DNA from: Mycobacterium sp. IS-3022
GTDB lineage: Bacteria > Actinomycetota > Actinomycetes > Mycobacteriales > Mycobacteriaceae
Direction of reading: 5' to 3'
Assembly: GCF_001500065.1 (NCBI RefSeq)
Contig: NZ_LQIN01000049.1
Location: forward strand, 62,001-126,000
DNA length: 64,000 nt
Under the pieces are notes generated by a model, which searched no databases, was not told the origin of the DNA, and saw nothing but the letters and a program-made list of their open reading frames with translations. The position numbers and the translations under genes are program-made. Positions 7,696 through 15,764 of this stretch are shown here, piece after piece; position 1 is the stretch's first letter, and every line of letters begins with the position of its first letter.

Positions 7696-9581
7696 CGGCG
7701 GCGCGTCCGATGCCTGTGTTGTTGATCTATCGAACGCGTGTGGAACGGATTCGGGCAGACTGCTGCCGACGCTGTCGGGAGGTGACCCGCTTGATGATGG
7801 GCCATGGCTGGGAGCGGATGGCGCATCGACCGTTCCCGGCGCGCTGGCGGCCGGCGGCGAGGAACCGCCGAGCCGCCCGCCGGCGACTGCAACGGAGTTT
7901 CTGCGGACGTTGACGATTGGGGATCGGGCGAACGGTCGACCGGCGCTGAAGTCTGAGACCCGGGCGACGAATCAACCGGCGCTGACGACTGCGGTGCTGA
8001 CGACCGATCCGGTGTCAGTGGTGCCGCCGCGCCCGTCGGAGTCCGTGAGTCCGGAATGCGTGGTGCCTCAGGAGTATTCATCGGAATGGCCAGCTCGTCT
8101 GGAATGCGCGGCCCGCTGCCCGGAGTAGACATGGGCGCTGTTCGAACGTCATTGCCCAGTTCGTCGAGCGACTGCGTGATGTCGTCGACGCGCTGGGTGG
8201 CCGACGTGAAATTGCTGGCCCCACCCGGGCCGTCAACCGTCCTCCCGGGCGACGGCGCGTCGATGCCCGCGTCCACGGCAGCCTTGGTGCCGCGCGCCGC
8301 GGCACCACCCGGGATCGCGGCGGCACCGACATCGAAAAGGATCTTCCCCAGGCCGAAGCCCGACCGCTCCGACGACCAGTCCTCGGCGTGCACCACATCC
8401 GCGGCTTGGTCTTTGTAATGGTTGAACGCTCCAACGGGATTCGACATGATTCCCGTCGGGGTCGCATACAGGAGGCTTTCGCCCAGGCTCTCAGCCATCC
8501 CCGCCCAGGCGTCTTTGGCCCCCTCAGGGTCGTACGCGAACCGCAACGGATCGAGCTGTCCGAAGCTGTCGATCGTGTCGACCGCTCCCGCCAAAATGCC
8601 TTGGCGCAAAGTCAATTGGAAGTCCAGCGACGTCGCCAAGGCATTGCCCACGTCGTCGCCGAGGTACTTGGGGAACTCGCGCCGCGCCCACTGCTCCACT
8701 GAAACGATCGCGTCGTCAACGGCGCCCATCGCGATCTGCAGCACGTCGCGCCGCGCCTCTGCCTGGCGTCCGTACCCGCCGAGCACCGTCTTGACGTCGT
8801 CGGCGACTTCCTTGAGCTCTTCGAGGGCGTCGCCGGAGAACACCGCTTTCAGACCGTCGAAGAATCCCGACGGTGAGACTCGATCCAGCAGATCCCGGAT
8901 GGCGTTCTGCGTGTTCTCGACGTCATCGGCGAATTCCAGCGTCTGCGTCGCCAAATTCCCCGCCTCGGTGGCGATGTTGTTGAGGCTTTCCGTCAGCTTG
9001 GTGATGGCCGTCGTCATGGCGCCGCCCTCGGGAATCTGTTGGCTGCCAACCACTCCCGACGGTCCAGTGAGGTGTCCAGCGATGCCGCCAATAGCGGTCG
9101 CGAAGGTCTGCCACGCATTGCCGGTGCTGCGCAGCGAGGCCGGATCGCCGTCCGGCCACACATCGGGGATGAACGACTGGATCACCGACCACAACAACGG
9201 TGGCGGAACCCCACCGCCCTGTGCGGACGGCGCGGCGGGCGCACTGAACTCCGCAGGCGTATCAGGCGGAGCCAATGCGGTCGTAGCACCATCGATTGTC
9301 GACGCTGCATCGGCACGCGAATAGTTCGTCGCCGACATCTGCACACCGAAACCCACGCTGCGACCCGCGTTGACCGCCTCCGCGCCCGCATCCAGCAGGC
9401 CCTGGGCCAGTTGCTGATAGGAATGCCCGAACACCGCACCCGCCGGATCGGTTCCAGACCGCGCGCCACCGGACAGGCTCGCCGTCAATGTGCTCACCGC
9501 AGCAGCGATTTCGTCGCCCACCGAGCTGATCGACTCGCCGGCACCCGAAAGTACCTCCGGATCAACGGTTATCGGTGCCAC
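7377..9581 (-). CDS. cpnT: CpnT N-terminal channel/secretion domain and linker, frameshifted
   Basis: GTG start at 9581, 7 bases after esxE. Residues 1-100 resemble the ESX/WXG-type N-terminus of CpnT (MAPITVDPEVLSGAG, then FGHSYQQLAQGL and MSATNYSRADA). Residues about 110-440 match the CpnT N-terminal domain, including the SFIPDVWPDGD and FGLGKILFDVGAAAIPGG segments. A Pro/Ser-rich linker follows. From about residue 570 the frame turns into an Arg/His-rich, low-complexity sequence unlike coding sequence, while the other frame takes over with the linker and TNT domain. CpnT is exported with EsxE/EsxF and its N-terminal half is reported to form an outer-membrane channel. As read, only the channel half plus nonsense tail (734 residues) is made. 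Confidence 0.85.
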   Translation of the reverse strand: MAPITVDPEVLSGAGESISSVGDEIAAAVSTLTASLSGGARSGTDPAGAVFGHSYQQLAQGLLDAGAEAVNAGRSVGFGVQMSATNYSRADAASTIDGATTALAPPDTPAEFSAPAAPSAQGGGVPPPLLWSVIQSFIPDVWPDGDPASLRSTGNAWQTFATAIGGIAGHLTGPSGVVGSQQIPEGGAMTTAITKLTESLNNIATEAGNLATQTLEFADDVENTQNAIRDLLDRVSPSGFFDGLKAVFSGDALEELKEVADDVKTVLGGYGRQAEARRDVLQIAMGAVDDAIVSVEQWARREFPKYLGDDVGNALATSLDFQLTLRQGILAGAVDTIDSFGQLDPLRFAYDPEGAKDAWAGMAESLGESLLYATPTGIMSNPVGAFNHYKDQAADVVHAEDWSSERSGFGLGKILFDVGAAAIPGGAAARGTKAAVDAGIDAPSPGRTVDGPGGASNFTSATQRVDDITQSLDELGNDVRTAPMSTPGSGPRIPDELAIPMNTPEAPRIPDSRTPTGAAAPLTPDRSSAPQSSAPVDSSPGSQTSAPVDRSPDPQSSTSAETPLQSPAGGSAVPRRRPPARRERSMRHPLPAMAHHQAGHLPTASAAVCPNPFHTRSIDQQHRHRTRRRWIAVTLANHATLIRNLQEARAQRTTVVMAMAAVKTNPSPVKPVCQTATELARTWTRFILKSNQATVGIGSRTNPSIRITGNRFRSTGTSHTIRRIQRELMKASNV
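7855..7890 (-). other. Frameshift site within cpnT
   Basis: On the coding (minus) strand the sequence is a GC-rich run of GGC-like triplets ending in GGTTCCTCG. In one frame it reads SPAGGSA then VPRRRPP; in the frame that leads to TNT it reads GSSPPAASAPG. One missing base here restores a single 890-residue-scale protein. No A/T-rich slippery heptamer is present. Sequencing error, slipped-strand mutation or true pseudogene are all possible. Confidence 0.7.
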
Positions 9582-9588
9582 GCGAAAC

Positions 9589-9876
9589 CTACGACCACAT
9601 CTGGGTATTCATCCTCGCGGCCTCTGAATAGTTGCCGTGCGCTTGTTCGGCGATATCGCGCAGCTGCCCCAACGCTGCACGCAACTCCTCGGCCCCGCTG
9701 TTCCACTGCGCCTGCGCCGACTGCTGCGCGCTGGCCGCGTCCCCGTGCCACGACAGCCCGAGCGACTCTGCCGACGCCCTGACGCGCGACAGCGACTGCT
9801 CGAGCTGACCATGAAAGGCCGATATCTGGTCGACGGATGCCAACAACGCCGGCAGGTCCACGCTGAAGCTCGCCAT
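9589..9876 (-). CDS. esxE: WXG100-family protein EsxE-like
   Basis: 95 residues, helix-turn-helix hairpin type with the WXG motif at Trp43-His-Gly45. No signal peptide. Its ATG overlaps the esxF stop by one base (TGATG) and the cpnT start lies 7 bases after its stop, so all three form one operon, matching Rv3904c-Rv3903c. In M. tuberculosis EsxE and EsxF form a heterodimer needed for CpnT export and toxin trafficking through the type VII pathway. Confidence 0.9.
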   Translation of the reverse strand: MASFSVDLPALLASVDQISAFHGQLEQSLSRVRASAESLGLSWHGDAASAQQSAQAQWNSGAEELRAALGQLRDIAEQAHGNYSEAARMNTQMWS

Positions 9877-10178
9877 CACATACCCGCCGAATCGATCGCG
9901 TCCCCGCCGGAGGTATCGGTCTGGTGGTACGCCTGGGCGGCGTCGTCGAGCAACGCCGCCATCTTGTCCAGGCCGCCCAGCAATTGCGCCGCGCCCTCGT
10001 GCCACCGCTGCCACACGTCACCGAACGCCGAGCCGGCCTGACCGGTCCAGCCGGAACCGAGCAGGCGCGACAACTGCCCGTCGAGGCCAGACAGGCCTGA
10101 CCGCGTCTCCTCTGCAACCGCGCGCAAATCGCCAGCTACCGCAGCGACGGTCGCCTCATCAACTTGCAACTCGCTCAA
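9876..10178 (-). CDS. esxF: WXG100-family protein EsxF-like
   Basis: 100 residues with the WXG turn at Trp44-Thr-Gly46 and a C-terminal YxxxD type VII secretion signal at Tyr84-Asp88. It is the first gene of the esxF-esxE-cpnT-ift operon. Expected to pair with EsxE as a four-helix bundle, the YxxxD tail guiding export by an ESX system that is not encoded in this window. The promoter should lie in the 10179-10386 gap, which also serves the divergent lipase gene. Confidence 0.9.
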   Translation of the reverse strand: MSELQVDEATVAAVAGDLRAVAEETRSGLSGLDGQLSRLLGSGWTGQAGSAFGDVWQRWHEGAAQLLGGLDKMAALLDDAAQAYHQTDTSGGDAIDSAGM

Positions 10179-10386
10179 AATCGCCTCTCAACAGCACAAA
10201 TGTCGGATCAACCACAGGTAGGGGAGGCCCGGCACGGACACGGCCAGCTAAACGCCACCAGTATCTCACACGCGGGCAACGGCTCTTGACACCAATTTGG
10301 TCGTCCCGCCGTTGTGCTCGCCCAGGCTCCGTTTCGGTGCTCGTCTTGGCGCCCCCGGCCGTTGCCGAACTGTTAACGTTCGCGCC

Positions 10387-11700
10387 GTGGGTCGGGGATT
10401 CCGGGTTGTCGTCGCACTGTTGAGCTTCTTCCTCACTACGGGAACGGCGACGGCGGCAGCCGACGACCCGACCATCGACGACCATCATCCCTACTTCAAC
10501 GAAGACGAATACCAGGCGTTCTACACTCCGCCAGATCCGTTGCCGCCGGGCCAACCTGGCGACGTCGTCCGCTCCGAGCCGTCCCGGCTGGTGTTGGAGC
10601 CATCGGGTCAGCTCGGCATGATCATGGCCGACGGGACACGAATCATGTACCGCAGCAACGACGCTCGCGGAAACCCGAACGTCGTCACCGGTACCTACTT
10701 CGAGCCGCACGTCCCCTGGCCGGGGCGGGGGACGCGCCCGCTGATCGTCTACGGTCCCGGAACGCAAGGGCAAGGCGACCAGTGCGCACCGTCTCGACAG
10801 TTCAATCAGGGCATCCATTGGTCGCCTTACCTCGATTTGGCTTTCAACTACGAAGAGCTGTTCGTCGCGACGATGGTCGCGCGCGGCTTCGCGATCGTCA
10901 TGACCGATTACGAGGGCTTGGGCACCCCGGGGCTGCACACCTATGCGAATCGGGTGTCGCAGGGCCACGCGATGCTCGACGCGGCGCGCGCCGCCAAGCG
11001 TTTACCCGGCACGTCTCTGACTCAGCATGGGCCCGTTGCGTTCTGGGGCTACTCGCAGGGCGGGGGCGCGGCGGCATCCGCAGCCGAGATGGCGTCGTCA
11101 TACGCGCCCGAACTCCACGTGGTCGGCTCCTACGCCGGCGCGCCGCCGGCCGACCTCAAGGCCCTGTTCCCGTTCATCGACGGCAGCATGTTGATCGGAG
11201 CCGTGGGTTATGCGCTGAATGGAGTGATGGCGGCCTACCCCGAACACGAGGAAGCGATCAGGGCGACGCTGACCCCGCGCGGCGCTGACATGCTCTTCAA
11301 GGTGCAAGACCAGTGCGTCGCAGAGACGCTCACGAAGTTCATGTTTCGACACCTGCAGCCCTACTTCAACCGGGACATATTCGCGCTCGTCGAAAAGGAG
11401 CCGTTCAAGTCGCTGTTCGACGAACAGAGGCTGGGGCGCATGAAACCCAATGCCCCGGTGCTGATCAACGCGAACCGGTTCGATCCGCTGGTTCCTTGGG
11501 CGCCGGCGATGCAGCTCGGTCGCGACTGGTGCGCCCAGGGCGCCGACGTCGAGGCGCGTACCAACGAGCAACCGCCGTTTCTGAACAAAGCGATGGTCAA
11601 TCACGCGCTGCCGATGCTCGTCGACGGGGAACCGGCGATGCAGTGGATCGCCGACCGGTTCAACGGCAAACCGACCGCTTCCAATTGCGGGCGCTTCTAG
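10387..11700 (+). CDS. Secreted lipase/esterase (secretory lipase family)
   Basis: 437 residues from GTG 10387. An N-terminal signal peptide is clear (basic MGRGFR, hydrophobic core, TATAAA-like cleavage region). The alpha/beta-hydrolase fold has a GYSQGG nucleophile elbow with Ser223; Asp366 (NRFDPLVP) and His406 (VNHALP) complete the likely triad. The layout fits the fungal/actinobacterial LIP family that hydrolyses triacylglycerols or esters outside the cell. A frame open from 10297 would bury the signal peptide, which is why the later start is preferred. It diverges from the esx operon and converges on a DUF1028 gene with a 20-base gap. Confidence 0.88.
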   Translation: MGRGFRVVVALLSFFLTTGTATAAADDPTIDDHHPYFNEDEYQAFYTPPDPLPPGQPGDVVRSEPSRLVLEPSGQLGMIMADGTRIMYRSNDARGNPNVVTGTYFEPHVPWPGRGTRPLIVYGPGTQGQGDQCAPSRQFNQGIHWSPYLDLAFNYEELFVATMVARGFAIVMTDYEGLGTPGLHTYANRVSQGHAMLDAARAAKRLPGTSLTQHGPVAFWGYSQGGGAAASAAEMASSYAPELHVVGSYAGAPPADLKALFPFIDGSMLIGAVGYALNGVMAAYPEHEEAIRATLTPRGADMLFKVQDQCVAETLTKFMFRHLQPYFNRDIFALVEKEPFKSLFDEQRLGRMKPNAPVLINANRFDPLVPWAPAMQLGRDWCAQGADVEARTNEQPPFLNKAMVNHALPMLVDGEPAMQWIADRFNGKPTASNCGRF

Positions 11701-11720
11701 AGCGTCGTGTCCGCAGGACG

Positions 11721-12626
11721 CTAGCGCTGTAGTTCGTCGAGCAACCGGATGACGGGCGTGTTCGGGGGAAGAAGCCGCACCTCGTCGAAGCGGCGTGCAG
11801 CTTCGAGAAACTGGGGTGCAGCCGACGACAACCCGGCCAGCACACGGGCGGCGTCGTCCTCACGGCCGGCCAGTGCCAACACAAGTGCGGTCCACAACGC
11901 GATGTCGGGATCCCGCAAGGGATCCGGAGCAGGTGCCCCGTCGAGTCTGGCGAGCGCGTCTTGGGTGTTGCCGCCAAGTGCGAGATCGAATGCTTCCACG
12001 GCATTGTGGTAGCGAGTATTGAGCGCGAGAAGCTGATCCAGCATGCCGAGCGGATCCTCGTGGTCGTCGACACGCAGATCGACCAGGCGGTCGTGCCACG
12101 GCCGACCGGTCGTGGTGGGGTCGACGACGACCATCGCCGCTGAGCGCTTGCCGCGAATGTCACCGCCTTCGTCTTCTGCCGCATGTAGCGCCCGGGCCAG
12201 CCGCGCCGGCACCGATGCCTCCGTGTGCTCCCAAGCGTCGACCATGGCCTCCCAGACGGCTTCTGAGACAACCATGTTCGCGAGGGCCACGCAGCCATTG
12301 CCCTCGAGGTGACCGGCCGCGGGGACACACGCTTCACCGGTGTAGACAGCGATGTTGCCGCAGGTGTCGATCATTGCCACCTGGCGGCGTTCAGGATTCG
12401 CGTCCACGCTGCGCAACGCGGTCAGCGCCTCGCCTGCGGTCAGCCCCGAGCGCAGGATGTCCAGACCTAGTTCGCCGTACATGGGTTCACCCATCGACTG
12501 GGTAGCGATCGCCCCGCTGCCCGACATCGCCCACGGAACGCTGCTGCCCACCGCGAACGCCTGAGATTGGCAGGCGACGCCCATCAGGCCGGTCCGGGCG
12601 TCACGAGCGACGATGGAGTAGGTCAT
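11721..12626 (-). CDS. DUF1028 family protein (Ntn-hydrolase-like)
   Basis: 301 residues. The N-terminus MTYSIVARDARTG, followed by GVACQSQAFAVGSSVPW and GAIATQSMGEPMYGELGLD, is the signature of the DUF1028 family, which has an N-terminal-nucleophile hydrolase-like fold. The C-terminal third is helical and TPR-like. The biochemical role is not established. ATG 12626 starts directly at the conserved N-terminus. It converges on the lipase gene; no operon partner is visible. Confidence 0.85.
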   Translation of the reverse strand: MTYSIVARDARTGLMGVACQSQAFAVGSSVPWAMSGSGAIATQSMGEPMYGELGLDILRSGLTAGEALTALRSVDANPERRQVAMIDTCGNIAVYTGEACVPAAGHLEGNGCVALANMVVSEAVWEAMVDAWEHTEASVPARLARALHAAEDEGGDIRGKRSAAMVVVDPTTTGRPWHDRLVDLRVDDHEDPLGMLDQLLALNTRYHNAVEAFDLALGGNTQDALARLDGAPAPDPLRDPDIALWTALVLALAGREDDAARVLAGLSSAAPQFLEAARRFDEVRLLPPNTPVIRLLDELQR

Positions 12627-12825
12627 TCGGCGAACATACGGCGCACTTCATGCAGGGCACCATCGCTGTCGGCCGGTCGGCGGAGTTTCTCTGTCCCATG
12701 GGTGAAGCGGGATGGCGCCTCAACCGCGATGAACCGCTCGGCAATCTGGCCGTCCGCATGACGAATACGCGTTCACGGCGGCGGGTACCCGTTCGCGGTA
12801 TCCACACGTCTGGAGGGACAAGACA

Positions 12826-13314
12826 ATGACCACCCCACACCGCCCGTCCGATCAACCCGCCGCCGCGTCGGCCAGGCGCGAGGTCATCGCGTCGTTCGAC
12901 AACTATCCCGACGCGCAACACTTGGTGGACCGCATGTCCGACGGCGGCTTTCCGGTGGCCCACGTCAGCATCGTGGGCGACGGGGTACGAACGGTCGAGC
13001 GCGTGACCGGCCGGATGACGAACGGGAAAGCCGCGCTGGCGGGCGCCGGCAGCGGTGCATGGTTCGGCCTGTTGATCGGCCTGCTCTTCGCTATCTTCGC
13101 CGTCGGTCCGTTATGGATATGGGTCGTCTTGATCGCGCTGGTCATCGGCGCGTTCTGGGGTGCTGTCTTCGGCTTCGTCGCCCATTGGTCCACTCGGGGC
13201 AGCCGGGACTTCTCGAGTATTCAGACCTTGGAAGCCCAACGCTACGACGTTTACGTCGCTGCCGACCATGCTGCAGAGGCCGCACGTTACGTCACGCCGG
13301 CGAATCCGCTGTGA
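12826..13314 (+). CDS. General stress protein 17M-like membrane protein
   Basis: 162 residues. The N-terminal part (EVIASFDNYPDAQHLVDRM) matches the general-stress-protein 17M / YflT domain. It is followed by two closely spaced, glycine-rich membrane helices (about 70-90 and 95-118) and a soluble tail. The start is fixed by GGAGGG at 12812-12817, eight bases before the ATG. Such proteins are commonly stress induced in mycobacteria; the molecular role is unknown. It is convergent with the DUF899 gene. Confidence 0.82.
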   Translation: MTTPHRPSDQPAAASARREVIASFDNYPDAQHLVDRMSDGGFPVAHVSIVGDGVRTVERVTGRMTNGKAALAGAGSGAWFGLLIGLLFAIFAVGPLWIWVVLIALVIGAFWGAVFGFVAHWSTRGSRDFSSIQTLEAQRYDVYVAADHAAEAARYVTPANPL

Positions 13315-13419
13315 CCTAACTTTGCTCTAGGTTCGGAGCACGGCGGCTCACGAATCTGCAACGGTTGCAACGACTTCGGACGCGACCGCCGCCGATCCGG
13401 CTGAACACGAGGTTTGACT

Positions 13420-13436
13420 GCGGGCGCAACGCCCGC
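13420..13436. terminator. Short GC hairpin between convergent genes
   Basis: GCGGGC (13420-13425) pairs with GCCCGC (13431-13436) around a 5-base loop in the gap between the convergent genes ending at 13314 and 13447. No T tract. A plausible but weak terminator. Confidence 0.4.
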
Positions 13437-13446
13437 GGAGCCGTTG

Positions 13447-14124
13447 CTACGCCGGATATTCGTCGCGCTTGCGCGGCCAGTCGGAGAAGTCCTCGCCACG
13501 CCCTTTCGGCGCCCGGTCCAGCAGCTGCCACGTCGCGTTCAGGGCCTCGGTGCCGCGGTCGTAGGTCGAGTACGTGTGGTAGACGACTCCATCCTCCAGC
13601 GCGAAGCAGCTCAGCGCCATCAACTCCATGACGTCGAGCATGCTCCCGCTACCCGACCCGTAGTCGCGGCGTGGCGTCGGAACATGCATGTACTCGAAGA
13701 AGTCGGCGTCGAAGTCGGTGCCGCCAGAGGACACCCACTCGATGTCCCAACCCATCCGCTGCTTGTACGCGGTGAGTACAGGCAGCGGCGACCGCGACGA
13801 GAGGATGAACGTCACGTCCCGGTGCGCCAGATGCGGCACCGCGCCGACCAGGTTGTCGGTTTCGAACGTGCACCCCGGGCAGCCCTCCGGAGTCTTCGGC
13901 CCATGCATGAAGTGCCGCACGATCAGCTGTGAACGACCGTCGAACAACTCCGCGAGCGTTCGCCGCCCTGCCGTGGTGTCGAACTGATACTGCTTGTCGA
14001 CCCGCACCCAGGGCAGCGCCTGACGTTCCCGGGCGAGCTCGGTTGACCGTCGGGTCAGCTCCTTCTCCTTCGCCAGCTGCCGCTCGTATGCGGCTCGCCA
14101 CTGTTCGCGCGTGCCGACCGTCAT
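13447..14124 (-). CDS. DUF899 family thioredoxin-fold protein
   Basis: 225 residues of the DUF899 family: an N-terminal helical region (ELTRRSTELARERQALPWV), then LIVRHFMHGP, the CPGC motif in a thioredoxin-like position (EGCPGCTFETDNL) and the conserved end with YHTYSTYDRG. Proteins of this family are thought to be redox-active thioredoxin-like enzymes; the substrate is unknown. ATG 14124 has an AGGAGGAAG site upstream. Divergent from tmk; last gene of the accessory block. Confidence 0.85.
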   Translation of the reverse strand: MTVGTREQWRAAYERQLAKEKELTRRSTELARERQALPWVRVDKQYQFDTTAGRRTLAELFDGRSQLIVRHFMHGPKTPEGCPGCTFETDNLVGAVPHLAHRDVTFILSSRSPLPVLTAYKQRMGWDIEWVSSGGTDFDADFFEYMHVPTPRRDYGSGSGSMLDVMELMALSCFALEDGVVYHTYSTYDRGTEALNATWQLLDRAPKGRGEDFSDWPRKRDEYPA

Positions 14125-14212
14125 CTGTCTTCCTCCTGGATGTGTCGATGCTCATCTGAACAGACCATCGGTGCTGACGGAACTCATCGGCGGGTCCGGC
14201 TACGCTCGCCGC

Positions 14213-14845
14213 GTGCTCATCGTGATCGAGGGTGTCGACGGTGCCGGCAAGCGGACGCTGACCAACGGCCTGCGAACGGCATTCGAGGCCGCCGGCCGAA
14301 CGGTGAGCAGCCTGGCGTTTCCGCGCTACGGCCACTCCGTCGAGGCCGATATGGCCGCCGAGGCGCTGCACGGAGCCCACGGTGACCTGGCGGATTCGGT
14401 CTACGCGATGGCGCTGCTGTTCGCGCTCGACCGGGCGCGCGCCCGTGCCGAGATCGAGCGCCTGCAGGCCGCTTACGACGTCGTGCTCCTCGACCGCTAC
14501 GTCGCGTCCAACGCCGCCTACAGCGCCGCGCGCCTGCACCAGGGTGCCGACGGGGAGGTCGTCGACTGGGTGCGTGTCCTCGAGTACGAGCGGCTCGCGC
14601 TGCCCAGACCGGATGCCCAGGTGCTGCTGGCCGTCCCGACCGAACTGGCGGCTCAGCGGGCCGAACACCGCGCCAACACCGAGGTCGGCCGGCCCAAGGA
14701 TGCCTATGAACGCGACGGCGGGCTGCAGCAGCGCACCTCCGACGTCTATACCGCGCTGGCCGCCGGCGGCTGGTGCGGCCGCTGGGAGACCGCCGGACCC
14801 GACGTCGATGCCGCTGCGCTCGCGGCGCAACTGGGCGCCCGATAG
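14213..14845 (+). CDS. tmk: Thymidylate kinase
   Basis: Phosphorylates dTMP to dTDP with ATP. GTG 14213 gives 210 residues beginning MLIVIEGVDGAGKRTL, with the P-loop GVDGAGK at 7-13, the substrate-binding FPRYG and the DRYVASNAAY segment. Length matches the 214-residue mycobacterial enzyme. An upstream in-frame ATG at 14111 would add 34 unrelated residues overlapping the DUF899 start and is rejected. It heads the tmk-mtrA-mtrB-lpqB cluster. In M. tuberculosis tmk follows sahH directly; here about 9 kb separate them. Confidence 0.95.
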   Translation: MLIVIEGVDGAGKRTLTNGLRTAFEAAGRTVSSLAFPRYGHSVEADMAAEALHGAHGDLADSVYAMALLFALDRARARAEIERLQAAYDVVLLDRYVASNAAYSAARLHQGADGEVVDWVRVLEYERLALPRPDAQVLLAVPTELAAQRAEHRANTEVGRPKDAYERDGGLQQRTSDVYTALAAGGWCGRWETAGPDVDAAALAAQLGAR

Positions 14846-14924
14846 GCCGCACCGGCCCCCTCAGCCGGTCAACATGCGAAACGCGCCGTGTGGTAGCCGG
14901 GGTTTATCGCAATTCGGTGACACC

Positions 14925-15611
14925 ATGGACTCCATGAGGCAAAGGATTCTGGTTGTCGACGATGACCCTTCGCTGGCCGAGATGCTCACCATCGTGCTGC
15001 GGGGCGAAGGCTTCGACACCGCGGTCATCGGTGACGGCACCCAAGCGCTCACTGCAGTCCGCGAACTGCGGCCCGACCTGGTGCTGCTCGACTTGATGCT
15101 GCCCGGCATGAACGGGATCGACGTGTGCCGGGTGCTGCGCGCCGACTCCGGTGTGCCGATCGTCATGCTGACCGCCAAGACCGACACCGTGGATGTGGTG
15201 CTGGGTCTGGAATCGGGCGCGGACGACTACGTGATGAAGCCCTTCAAGCCCAAGGAGCTCGTCGCCCGCGTGCGCGCCCGGCTGCGGCGCAACGAGGACG
15301 AGCCCGCCGAAATGCTGTCCATCGGTGACGTCGACATCGACGTGCCGGCACACAAGGTCACCCGGCAGGGCGAACAGATCTCACTGACGCCGCTCGAGTT
15401 CGACCTACTGGTGGCGCTGGCACGCAAACCGCGGCAGGTGTTTACTCGTGATGTGCTGCTCGAACAGGTGTGGGGATACCGGCACCCCGCCGACACCCGT
15501 TTGGTGAACGTGCATGTCCAACGCCTGCGCGCCAAGGTCGAGAAGGACCCGGAGAACCCGCAGGTGGTGCTGACTGTTCGAGGAGTGGGATACAAGGCCG
15601 GACCCCCGTGA
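14925..15611 (+). CDS. mtrA: DNA-binding response regulator MtrA
   Basis: OmpR/PhoB-type response regulator, 228 residues, nearly identical to M. tuberculosis MtrA. Receiver domain residues 1-120 with acidic pocket Asp13/Asp14, phospho-acceptor Asp56 (LVLLDLMLPG) and Lys near 105; winged-helix DNA-binding domain from about 130 (FDLLVALARKPRQVFTRDVLL, LVNVHVQRLRAKVE). It controls cell division, oriC-linked and cell-wall genes. ATG 14925 gives the family N-terminus MDSMRQRIL. The gap to mtrB (153 bases) is unusually filled by short hairpin repeats. Confidence 0.98.
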   Translation: MDSMRQRILVVDDDPSLAEMLTIVLRGEGFDTAVIGDGTQALTAVRELRPDLVLLDLMLPGMNGIDVCRVLRADSGVPIVMLTAKTDTVDVVLGLESGADDYVMKPFKPKELVARVRARLRRNEDEPAEMLSIGDVDIDVPAHKVTRQGEQISLTPLEFDLLVALARKPRQVFTRDVLLEQVWGYRHPADTRLVNVHVQRLRAKVEKDPENPQVVLTVRGVGYKAGPP

Positions 15612-15616
15612 TCTCG

Positions 15617-15761
15617 CACGGCTCGGCCGTGGCCGTGATCCCGCACGGCTCGGCCGTGGTCATGAGATTCACCGCCCGGCGGTGGCCGTGATCCTTCACC
15701 GCTCGGCGGTGACGATCTCCACCGCCAGGGTGGACCCCGTCATTTTGACCGCTCGGCGGTC
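15617..15761. repeat. Tandem array of short hairpin repeats between mtrA and mtrB
   Basis: At least five 15-base perfect or near-perfect hairpins recur with a 26-27-base step: CACGGCTCGGCCGTG at 15617-15631 and 15644-15658, CACCGCCCGGCGGTG at 15670-15684, CACCGCTCGGCGGTG at 15697-15711 and GACCGCTCGGCGGTC at 15747-15761, with a degenerate copy at 15720-15733. Most copies are preceded by GTGATC. Compensatory changes (CGGC..GCCG to CCGC..GCGG) keep the stems intact. The array ends just before the mtrB start. Confidence 0.85.
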
Positions 15762-15764
15762 GCC

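Noticed and set aside
7727..7975. Third-frame open segment over the cpnT linker
   Set aside because: Arg-rich and without homology; it is a consequence of high GC in the linker, not a gene.
12771..12788. SigF promoter before the stress protein gene
   Set aside because: GGGTAC at 12783-12788 fits the -10, but no GGWWT/GTTT-type -35 lies 16-17 bases upstream.
12627..12825. Small coding frame on the plus strand before the stress protein gene (around 12699)
   Set aside because: No conserved motif and no clear ribosome site; treated as noncoding.
5179..14212. Prophage or integrative element carrying the toxin operon
   Set aside because: No integrase, no tRNA target and no flanking direct repeats seen; simple insertion or rearrangement is sufficient.
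15612..15764. CRISPR-like array between mtrA and mtrB
   Set aside because: Repeats are short perfect hairpins, spacers about 12 bases and similar to each other, no cas genes; it is a tandem hairpin array.
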